Shown here one piece after another: positions 57,656 to 64,000 of a DNA stretch of 64,000 bases (position 1 is its first letter; each line of letters begins with the position of its first letter). Source of the stretch: Algimonas porphyrae. Its GTDB lineage: Bacteria > Pseudomonadota > Alphaproteobacteria > Caulobacterales > Maricaulaceae. The stretch is from NCBI RefSeq assembly GCF_041429795.1, contig NZ_CP163424.1, positions 2,296,001 to 2,360,000 on the forward strand, written 5' to 3'. The notes below the pieces were generated by a model. It was not told where the DNA came from. It made no database searches and saw nothing but the letters and a program-made list of their open reading frames with translations. A program made the translations under genes and the position numbers.

Positions 57656-57975
57656 TCCTCTTCGCCGAAACGGCTTTTGACCAGCGCCGTGATTGCAGCG
57701 ATTGCGTCCGGCGCATCCTCGCCTTGGGCGGTCACGGTGATCTTCTCGCCGCAGGCGGCGCCCAGCAGCAGCAGTTCCATGACGCTGTCGGCTTCGACCG
57801 TCTCGGCGCAGACATCATTGTGACTGCGGACCCAGACACGCGCATCGAACTGCCCGACCGCTTCCATGAACTTGTTGGAGGCGCGCGCATGCAGGCCGCG
57901 CATATTGGTCAGCAGCAGGGTCGCTTTGGCAGACCTCGCGCCGTTCGCGTCCGGAATGCCGCAGGATAAAGGCAC
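57652..57975 (-). CDS. HPr-type phosphocarrier protein
   Basis: A 107-residue HPr. The phosphorylated histidine is His29 in GLHARAS, and the regulatory serine (Ser64 in ADSVMELLLL) is present. It starts at GTG overlapping the EIIA stop (TAGTG). With EIIA it forms the incomplete alphaproteobacterial nitrogen-PTS that is regulatory rather than transporting. HprK kinase, the usual partner gene, is not in the window. Confidence 0.9.
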   Translation of the reverse strand: MPLSCGIPDANGARSAKATLLLTNMRGLHARASNKFMEAVGQFDARVWVRSHNDVCAETVEADSVMELLLLGAACGEKITVTAQGEDAPDAIAAITALVKSRFGEEE

Positions 57976-58379
57976 TATTCCTCGCCGGCCAGAATGCGCG
58001 AGGCGATGGCGATATAGCGGCGGCCAGCTTCCATCGCCTTGGTCGCCGCTTCGGACAGGCTGGCCGTCTGTCGCGCCTCGGCCAGCTTGATCAGCATGGG
58101 CAGGTTGACGCCGGCCAGCACTTCGACCTTGCCTTCGCGTAGCATGGAGATGGAGAGGTTGGACGGCGTACCGCCGAACATGTCCGTCAGCAGGATAACG
58201 CCCCGCCCCGAATCGACGGTGTCGACCGCTTTGCGAATATCGTCGCGTCGGCGCTCCATATCGTCGTCGGGTCCGATGCAGATCGTTTGCAGGGCCTCCT
58301 GTGGACCGACGACATGTTCCGTCGCGCGGCGCAGTTCTATCGCCAGTTCGCCGTGAGTGACGATCACCAGTCCAATCAT
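57975..58379 (-). CDS. PTS system EIIA-Man family protein
   Basis: A 134-residue domain starting MIGLVIVTHGELA, with the phosphorylated His9. ILLTDMFGGTPSNLSISMLREGKVEVLAGVNLPMLIKL is the family signature. A TTG at 58394 with AAGGGA upstream could add five residues. It lies after chvG, as in many Alphaproteobacteria where this EIIA is found between chvG/hprK and ptsH. Confidence 0.9.
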   Translation of the reverse strand: MIGLVIVTHGELAIELRRATEHVVGPQEALQTICIGPDDDMERRRDDIRKAVDTVDSGRGVILLTDMFGGTPSNLSISMLREGKVEVLAGVNLPMLIKLAEARQTASLSEAATKAMEAGRRYIAIASRILAGEE

Positions 58380-58477
58380 GAAGCCGTCTCGCAAATCATC
58401 CCTTCGCTAAAACGTCATTTGACAGTCTGGTAAAGCGCTTTTTTCGGTCCGGGACGCACTTAACTGCGTTTGCTGCC

Positions 58478-60214
58478 TCAACTCCGTTTCCGGCGCGGTG
58501 CGGACGGTCCGCCGCCCGTCGTCTGACGGGGAAGCGCGACGGTAAAGCGCGCGCCTTGCACTGCTCCGTCCTCATTCGCGCGGTTTTCTGCCCAGATCCG
58601 TCCTTTGTGAGCACGCACGATCTGACGGCAAATGGCCAGACCAAGCCCTGAATGCGATCCGAAGATCGCACCCTCGGGTCGCTGCGTGTAGAAACGGTCG
58701 AAAACGGCGTCGAGATTGGCGGGCGGAATGCCCGGACCCTCATCCTCCACGGTGATCGTCGCCGTTTGCTCGTCGGCTTCAGCCGTCACGGTCACGACGC
58801 CACCCGGCGGCGAAAACGTCATGGCATTGTCGATGAGGTTGCGCAGGACCTGGGCGAAAGGCGTCTCGAATGCCCGGATGAAGACCGGCTCCACAAGCGC
58901 GGTCGCGTTGAGCACGGATGCGTCACTGTCGGTTGCAGTTTGCTGATAGAAATCTACGATATTGTGGACGATTTCGGCCAGATCGAGAATCTGCGCCGTG
59001 TCCCGCGCCAGATTGGCATCGACCTTGGAGGCATGACTGATATCCGTGATCAGGCGGTTCATGCGCGACACGTCCTGCTGAATGATTGCGATCAGTTTGT
59101 CTCTCTGCTCATCCGTCCGAGCGACTGATAAGGTGTCCGAAGCCGATCTTAACGAGGTCAGCGGGTTCTTGATTTCATGCGCGACGTCGGCCGCGAAATT
59201 GGCAATGTCGTCGACCCGGTTGAAAAGACCGCGCGTCATGTCCCGCATGACGACGGACAGATCGCCGATTTCATCGCGCCGCCGCGATAGATCCGGGATC
59301 GCATCATAGTCCTGAGGGTTGCGCGCCACACGCTCGGCTGCGCGCGCGAGCCTGCGCATTGGCAGGGTGATGAACAGAATGAGCGCCAGGGACGAGAGCA
59401 GGGTCGCGATCAGGGCGAGCGCGATAATCGGCGCCAAGGCTCGCCGCTCTGCTTCGACAATGCTCGCAACATCATGACTTTCGACCGTGACCGTGCCCAG
59501 AACCTGCTGAACGCGCGACACCGGCAGAGTGACCGTCACGACCAGCGTGTCATCGGCATCATAACGCGCGCCCGCAACCGCATCGCCGCCCAGTCCCGCC
59601 ATCACGTCTGCGCGCAGATCGCGGCGCAGCCTGTCCCGACGGGCCTTGCGCCAAGGCAGTCGATGCAGTGTCGTTCGCGCCCAGCCCGTCAGTCCGACGC
59701 GCCACCTTTGCAGAAGCGGGTCCGGTTCGACCGCTTCGGGTGGAATGATCGGGTCCAGCGTTCCGACTTCGATATCGTCGCGCAGCCGTTCCGTGTCCGC
59801 CACCACCAGACCGTTGCGATCATGCAGGCGCACGCGCCACCCCTGGGGCACATTGACCCCGCGCAGGACCTGCTTGGCACCATCCACATCCAGCTCGGAC
59901 TGCAGGCCGAACCCCGTCGCCTGCTCCGCCATGACGGTCGTAATGGTCGCGGCGAGAGACTGGAGATTATCTATCTTGCCCTGAATCAGCCCCTCTTCGA
60001 ACCGGTTCATCGCCAACGCACCCGATACGAGGATGATTAGCCCGATCAGATTGGCCGCCAGGATGAGCTGCGTCAGGCGCGACGAGAACAGAAAGCGCCG
60101 GGGCGTGAAGCGCCGACGCTCTTTTCTCTGTTGCGGCTGTTGCGCGCTCTGGGTCCTGTCCGTCTTCGACTGAATGGCGGGCTCAGCTTTCCTTATATTT
60201 GTATCCGACACCAT
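58478..60214 (-). CDS. chvG: Sensor histidine kinase ChvG
   Basis: The membrane kinase of the ChvGI (ExoS-ChvI) envelope/acid-stress pathway. From ATG 60214 it has 578 residues, overlapping the end of chvI by 32 bases. A cytoplasmic basic tail precedes two membrane spans flanking a periplasmic domain (about 70-230). HAMP follows ([17 protein letters not shown]), then the H-box [16 protein letters not shown]-box NLIDNAM, G1 DEGPGIP and G2 SGLGLAIC. The exact start is uncertain because no good ribosome site is visible. Confidence 0.93.
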   Translation of the reverse strand: MVSDTNIRKAEPAIQSKTDRTQSAQQPQQRKERRRFTPRRFLFSSRLTQLILAANLIGLIILVSGALAMNRFEEGLIQGKIDNLQSLAATITTVMAEQATGFGLQSELDVDGAKQVLRGVNVPQGWRVRLHDRNGLVVADTERLRDDIEVGTLDPIIPPEAVEPDPLLQRWRVGLTGWARTTLHRLPWRKARRDRLRRDLRADVMAGLGGDAVAGARYDADDTLVVTVTLPVSRVQQVLGTVTVESHDVASIVEAERRALAPIIALALIATLLSSLALILFITLPMRRLARAAERVARNPQDYDAIPDLSRRRDEIGDLSVVMRDMTRGLFNRVDDIANFAADVAHEIKNPLTSLRSASDTLSVARTDEQRDKLIAIIQQDVSRMNRLITDISHASKVDANLARDTAQILDLAEIVHNIVDFYQQTATDSDASVLNATALVEPVFIRAFETPFAQVLRNLIDNAMTFSPPGGVVTVTAEADEQTATITVEDEGPGIPPANLDAVFDRFYTQRPEGAIFGSHSGLGLAICRQIVRAHKGRIWAENRANEDGAVQGARFTVALPRQTTGGGPSAPRRKRS

Positions 60215-60887
60215 AGAGCGTTTCGATAGCGTCGAATGAGCGGTCCGTCTTGCGGAACTTTTTGCGCAGGCGCTTGATGTGGCTGTCGATGGTGCGATCA
60301 TCGACATAGATCTGATCATCATAGGCTGCATCCATCAGCTGATCGCGTGATTTGACGTAGCCCGGCCGCTTGGCCAGCGCTTCGAGGATGAGGAATTCCG
60401 TAACGGTCAGACGCACGGACTCGCCATCCCACGAACAGGCGTGACGATTGCTGTCGAGCACAAGCTTTCCGCGGCGAATGACCTTGTCATCGCCCTCTTC
60501 CGGCATCGGATTGACGGTCGAGGTCAGCTTGGCGCGGCGCAGCACGGCCTTGATCCGCTCCCCCAGCAGGCGCTGGCTGAAGGGTTTGGTGATATAGTCG
60601 TCAGCCCCCATGGAAAAGCCGATGGCTTCATCGAGTTCGTCGTCCTTGGAGGTCAGGAAGATCACCGGCAGGTTGGAACTCTGGCGCAAGCGACGCAGCA
60701 GTTCGATCCCATCCATGCGCGGCATCTTCACGTCGAAGACGGCCAGATCCGGGGGACTGACTTTCAGCGCTTCCAGCGCGCTGGCGCCGTCATGGAACTT
60801 GCGCACGTCATAGCCCTCGCCTTCCAGATACATGGAGACGGATGTGAGAATATTCTCGTCATCATCGACGAGATAGATGGTGGCCAT
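60183..60887 (-). CDS. chvI: Response regulator ChvI
   Basis: An OmpR-type regulator of 234 residues from ATG 60887 (the frame continues 21 codons upstream). Receiver domain: VDDDENIL acidic pocket, phosphoacceptor Asp52 in [10 protein letters not shown], conserved Thr in LTSKDDE and Lys in [10 protein letters not shown] winged-helix DNA-binding domain ([43 protein letters not shown]) ends in VGYKYKES. It controls envelope and exopolysaccharide genes in relatives. Confidence 0.95.
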   Translation of the reverse strand: MATIYLVDDDENILTSVSMYLEGEGYDVRKFHDGASALEALKVSPPDLAVFDVKMPRMDGIELLRRLRQSSNLPVIFLTSKDDELDEAIGFSMGADDYITKPFSQRLLGERIKAVLRRAKLTSTVNPMPEEGDDKVIRRGKLVLDSNRHACSWDGESVRLTVTEFLILEALAKRPGYVKSRDQLMDAAYDDQIYVDDRTIDSHIKRLRKKFRKTDRSFDAIETLYGVGYKYKES

Positions 60888-61075
60888 TGTGCGTTCCCCA
60901 ACCCGGCGTGGTGAATAGGTCCGCTCCTTGACTAGGCTCATCGTGTGCATGTGTAAAACCCCAGCTTGAATGTCTTGGTGAAAAGACGCTTAAGTGAGGG
61001 TGTTGGCGGGACTAAGGCAGCCTCCCGCCTTGTTTTCGCAACAATGTGGCGCAAATCGGGCGGAGGATTGCCGCC

Positions 61076-62530
61076 TTATTCGCGCATCAGCCGATAACCG
61101 CCCGACACGACGCTGACGATCCTGCCCGTATTATCCCGTTCGAACCGGAGCGGCTCGGCATCAGAGCCATTATCCCGCTTGCGGATGAAGACATCGCCCT
61201 CCTCGTGCCGGAAAGTCTCGACATTCTCATGCGGGCGGTCATCATGAAGCGGCACGGCAAACAGCCCCTTGGATGACAGGCCAACATAGACGGCCCAGTC
61301 ATAATTGGGGCGGCTATAGACACCCTCATAAGCGACAAAGGACGTGTCGTCTTCGCGGTCTGCCTTATCGTCTGAATCCGCGTCGGCCTCCTTCATGTGG
61401 ACCGCCTTCACATCGTCGCGTACCATGCTGTGGATCATGCGGGCCATACCGCCCGCGCTGACGTCATTGGCCGTCGCCATGACGATGACGCCGACCTTGT
61501 CCGGATTACGCATGGTGAATTCCGCCACCGTGCCGGGGCAATAGCCGCCATGACCCCATAGCGTCTTGCCGTCGAGACGTCGGGTGGCGTAGGCTAAGCC
61601 CCAGGCCGGTTCATCGAAATCCTCGCCAGTCCAGTGAACGCGCTGCATGGTCTTGAGCGTATCGGGTTTCAGCACTTCTTCGCTGTCCGCATCGCGCAAT
61701 CGAAAATGCCAGGCCATGAATTTCGCCAGATCGTTGACGCTCGACGCGACGCCGGCGGCGGGTGCGAAGGCATCGAAGCGATGCGCTTCGACTGGCTTAC
61801 GCGCGCCCTTGGAATCGCGCACATAATAGCCTCGGGCAAAGCCCTGCCCGACCTTGTCGAAGGGCATATCCGTCGTCGTATTCCCCATATTCAACGGACG
61901 AAGGATACGGGCATCGACATAATCGTGGAATGACTGACCGCTGGCCGCTTGGATGACCTGACCGAGCGCCGCCATGCCGAGGTTGGAATATTGCCAGTGA
62001 TCATAAGGCTGATACCAGTCAGTCCGACCGCTAATATCGGCGCGCAATGTGGCATCGTCCGGAAAATTATTGGTAAACCAGAAATCGGTCTCGCCCTCCC
62101 GGGGCAGGCCGGACACATGCGACAGCAGATTGCGTACTGTCACCCCGTCAGCAGTTCCGCCATCATCCCCCAGATAGGCCGTAATCGGCGCATCAATGTC
62201 GAGAACGCCGCGTTCTTCGAGGTCCATCACGGCAATGCCGGTGAACAGTTTGGAGATGGAGCATATGGAAAAGGCCGTGTCTTCGCTCACGGCGCGGCGC
62301 GTGCCCAGATCTTCGACCCCGAATGTGTGGCTCCAGACCAGATCCTGGTCGGCGACAATGCCAAACGCCGCGCCTGGAACCGCCTCATGCGCCAATTGCG
62401 TGTCCAGCACCGTCTCGATGGCCCGCAATTTGGACTCTAGCACCGCCTCGGGCGATGCCGCCTTGGCAGGCATCAGGGCAATGAGAGACAGGCCCAAGGC
62501 CGTCGACAGACAAAGAATAGAACGGGTCAT
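61076..62530 (-). CDS. Serine hydrolase, class C beta-lactamase fold
   Basis: A 484-residue exported protein (signal peptide ALGLSLIALMPAKAAS). The catalytic SxxK is SISK (Ser91-Lys94), the tyrosine motif is YSN (181-183) and HGG is in LWGHGGYCPG. The extra C-terminal domain (about 400-484) has beta strands like DUF3471-type lipocalin tails. Such proteins act as DD-peptidases, esterases or amidases; the substrate is unknown. It is not evidence of drug resistance. Confidence 0.88.
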   Translation of the reverse strand: MTRSILCLSTALGLSLIALMPAKAASPEAVLESKLRAIETVLDTQLAHEAVPGAAFGIVADQDLVWSHTFGVEDLGTRRAVSEDTAFSICSISKLFTGIAVMDLEERGVLDIDAPITAYLGDDGGTADGVTVRNLLSHVSGLPREGETDFWFTNNFPDDATLRADISGRTDWYQPYDHWQYSNLGMAALGQVIQAASGQSFHDYVDARILRPLNMGNTTTDMPFDKVGQGFARGYYVRDSKGARKPVEAHRFDAFAPAAGVASSVNDLAKFMAWHFRLRDADSEEVLKPDTLKTMQRVHWTGEDFDEPAWGLAYATRRLDGKTLWGHGGYCPGTVAEFTMRNPDKVGVIVMATANDVSAGGMARMIHSMVRDDVKAVHMKEADADSDDKADREDDTSFVAYEGVYSRPNYDWAVYVGLSSKGLFAVPLHDDRPHENVETFRHEEGDVFIRKRDNGSDAEPLRFERDNTGRIVSVVSGGYRLMRE

Positions 62531-62600
62531 GGCAGGCTCCGGCAGACAGATCTAATGGAGCCAGATCGTGCCAGACCGCGCCATTTCGTCAAGCGCAAAC

Positions 62601-62629
62601 AAAAAACGCCCCCGCATCGGCGGAGGCGT
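62601..62629 (-). terminator. Rho-independent terminator
   Basis: Positions 62606-62615 pair with 62620-62629 (one mismatch) around ATCG. A six-base T-run follows on the minus strand. It lies about 40 bases after the stop of the small secreted protein gene. Confidence 0.88.
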
Positions 62630-62668
62630 CGATCGCTTTTTCCGGCTAAGCCGGATAGGCAGGCGGGT

Positions 62669-63004
62669 TTATTCGCCGGCGTTGGTTTCAGTCTTGGCCT
62701 GAACCGATTTCGCCATGACTGGCTTGACCGATTTGCCCCAGACGATTTCGACGGCACCCTTGCGGCGGACCTTGCACTTGACCGTGTCGGATGTGCCATT
62801 GGCATCGATCGCGAATGTCAGGGTCTGCAGGCGGGAATTGCCACGGACGGCTTTGAAATCGATATCGGTCGCTGTTGCACCCATGGAAGACTGGATTTCG
62901 GATGTGCAGGACGCGATGTGATCAGCCGTTTTGGTGCTGGCGGATGCGGCTTGCGGCAGGACCATCAGGGCGGCGGCGGCAATGACGAGCGTATTGAGTT
63001 TCAT
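62669..63004 (-). CDS. Small secreted protein of unknown function
   Basis: From ATG 63004 (AAGGAG seven bases upstream) it is 111 residues. Residues 1-21 are a signal peptide ending AASAS. The mature part has two cysteines (in IASCTSEI and VKCKVRRKG), likely a disulfide, and a beta-rich core. No family recognised. It has its own terminator and is separate from the serine hydrolase gene downstream. Confidence 0.75.
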   Translation of the reverse strand: MKLNTLVIAAAALMVLPQAASASTKTADHIASCTSEIQSSMGATATDIDFKAVRGNSRLQTLTFAIDANGTSDTVKCKVRRKGAVEIVWGKSVKPVMAKSVQAKTETNAGE

Positions 63005-63389
63005 GGCGGTTCTCCTTGGATGGACGGTGGGGGCCGTCGCGGATTGAGGGGCGTGGCGGGGGGTGCCACACCCATCACCTAGGGCATGTCGGCCACAAAA
63101 TGGGGCACATGAAGCCATTCAAAATTGAATGAGATTGAGAAAAGTCATTTCCTGATGAACGCATTGTTTTGGAAGCAAAGTGCGCCCGCCAAGAAACATG
63201 GTATATAATTCAGTTATTTATACAAACTCGCCGGTCAATTTGGCATCGCCGCGAGGTCGCTCAAATCGCGCAGTCCGGAGATCATCCAAATCTGCAAGGC
63301 AGGCCACCAGAAATGCAGGCCTCAGAAAAGGCAGATCTGGTTCAGAAACGCACAGCTTTTAGGATGAAAACCTGCAAATCCGGTCCCCA
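63005..63389. other. Intergenic stretch between gshA and the secreted protein
   Basis: About 385 bases, richer in A+T than the surroundings in its middle part. It holds the dyad CATTCAA-AA-TTGAATG (63116-63131), which may be an operator for the secreted-protein promoter. A 75-codon frame on the plus strand starts with a poor TTG, has no known family, and is not called as a gene. Confidence 0.5.
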
Positions 63390-64000
63390 TCAGTAGATGC
63401 AGTCCGTGTAGCAGCGGGAAATATCGCCGTTCCAATCCGACTCATAAGCCTTGATCAGCAAGTCCGCATTGGATTGTCCTGAGCGCGCCATTGCGTCGAG
63501 CGCTTGAAGGAAAACGGTTTCATTTTCGCCGTGACCATTGAGATAGGCCCGGCGGTTAAGGCCCCCGCGCGATAGTGACAGGCTTTCAAGGGCCAGATCG
63601 CGGACCGATCGCCCGCCGATCACGGCCTCGAACCCTTGGGCCGGGACATCTTCGCGCAGTGTCTGGCGCTGCTCCGCGGTCCAGTTCTTGACAAGATCCC
63701 AAGCCTCATCCAGCGCCTGATCGTCATAGAGCAAGCCGACCCAGAAGGCCGGCAGCGCGCAAAGCTCGTCCCAAGGACCCGTATCGGCGCCGCGCATTTC
63801 CAGGAACTGCTTCAGTCGCACTTCGGGGAAGATGGTGGAGAGATGATCGTCAAAATCCGACAGCGTCGGAATTTCGCCCGGCACGACATCGAGTGTCCCG
63901 TTCATGAAATCGCGGAAGCTCTTGCCGGATGCATCGAGGAAGCGACCATCGCGCTGGACGAAATACATCGGCACGTCGAGCGCATAATCGACATAGCGTT
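63390..64000 (-). CDS. gshA: Glutamate--cysteine ligase, 5' part beyond window
   Basis: The C-terminal 200 or so residues of the plant/alphaproteobacterial-type GshA that makes gamma-glutamylcysteine for glutathione. YFVQRDGRFLDASGKSFRDFMNG, FPEVRLKQFLEMRGADTGPWDELCALPAFWVGLLY and SLSRGGLNRRA are family blocks. The frame stays open to the right edge, so the start is missing. Glutathione is also the cofactor of the CGFS glutaredoxin coded at 11 kb. Confidence 0.93.
   Translation of the reverse strand, partial: RYVDYALDVPMYFVQRDGRFLDASGKSFRDFMNGTLDVVPGEIPTLSDFDDHLSTIFPEVRLKQFLEMRGADTGPWDELCALPAFWVGLLYDDQALDEAWDLVKNWTAEQRQTLREDVPAQGFEAVIGGRSVRDLALESLSLSRGGLNRRAYLNGHGENETVFLQALDAMARSGQSNADLLIKAYESDWNGDISRCYTDCIY

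Noticed and set aside
61005-61029. GGCGGGA/TCCCGCC hairpin followed by TTGTTTT on the plus strand
   Set aside because: No plus-strand gene ends here and the loop is long; it may be a weak end for minus-strand reading but evidence is thin.
61076-62530. Calling the serine hydrolase an antibiotic-resistance beta-lactamase
   Set aside because: SxxK/YxN/HGG motifs are shared by many esterases and peptidases, and the HGG replaces the KTG of true class C enzymes.
63169-63396. 75-codon plus-strand frame in the gshA upstream gap
   Set aside because: Starts at TTG without a ribosome site and ends inside gshA; no recognisable features.

Overview
The window is a stretch of chromosome from a GC-rich alphaproteobacterium. 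A Caulobacterales/Maricaulales-type relative (Hyphomonadaceae or Robiginitomaculaceae-like) fits best. The reasons are a DivL-type kinase with tyrosine in place of the H-box histidine, a ChvG/ChvI system beside a nitrogen-PTS EIIA/HPr pair, a DUF1476 F1-ATPase inhibitor (zeta), small PurL with separate PurS and PurQ, and a gapless dcw cluster. I see no insertion sequence, prophage, CRISPR array or rRNA operon. This is mostly core chromosome with compact, often 4-base-overlapping genes.

Layout, left to right. 1-6 kb: a partial OmpA-like outer-membrane protein, tRNA-Lys, the queuosine pair tgt/queA, two cyclophilins, coaD and DUF1476, all on the minus strand. 6-11.4 kb: a plus-strand purine operon purC-purS-purQ-purL followed by bolA, an atypical SDR and a CGFS glutaredoxin. 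11.5-18.6 kb: rpsD with its terminator and promoter, a frameshifted rarD, trmJ, icd, a VOC protein, DUF817, a MipA/OmpV protein and a small lipoprotein. 18.6-35.0 kb: the dcw cluster on the minus strand, mraZ-rsmH-ftsL-ftsI-murE-murF-mraY-murD-ftsW-murG-murC-murB-ddl-ftsQ-ftsA, which stops without ftsZ. Its promoter region carries four phased MraZ boxes and lies next to rnpB. 35.7-43.8 kb: a probable beta-propeller lipoprotein, a CoA-transferase, lon (with a heat-shock-like promoter and a perfect 15-bp dyad upstream), about 0.8 kb of apparently gene-free DNA, and parC. 44-51.7 kb: the alphaproteobacterial housekeeping cluster rpoZ-rsh-pyrE-pdxJ-acpS-lepB-rnc-era-recO. 51.8-64 kb: a small membrane protein behind a striking double operator, then divL, glmM, manC, a TonB-like lipoprotein, HPr, EIIA, chvG/chvI, a serine hydrolase, a small secreted protein and the 3' part of a glutamate-cysteine ligase gene.

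The genes centre on envelope growth and the cell cycle: peptidoglycan precursors (glmM, mur genes, ddl, mraY), divisome (ftsL/I/W/Q/A), polarity signalling (divL), envelope stress (chvGI), stringent response (rsh) and proteolysis (lon). The most unusual observations are: loss of two zinc-ligand cysteines in an otherwise intact Tgt; the duplicated 16-bp dyad operator in front of an orphan membrane protein; a dcw cluster without ftsZ; a chvIG-PTS locus without hprK; and the dyad and long gene-free region upstream of lon. I found no clearly new multi-gene system.
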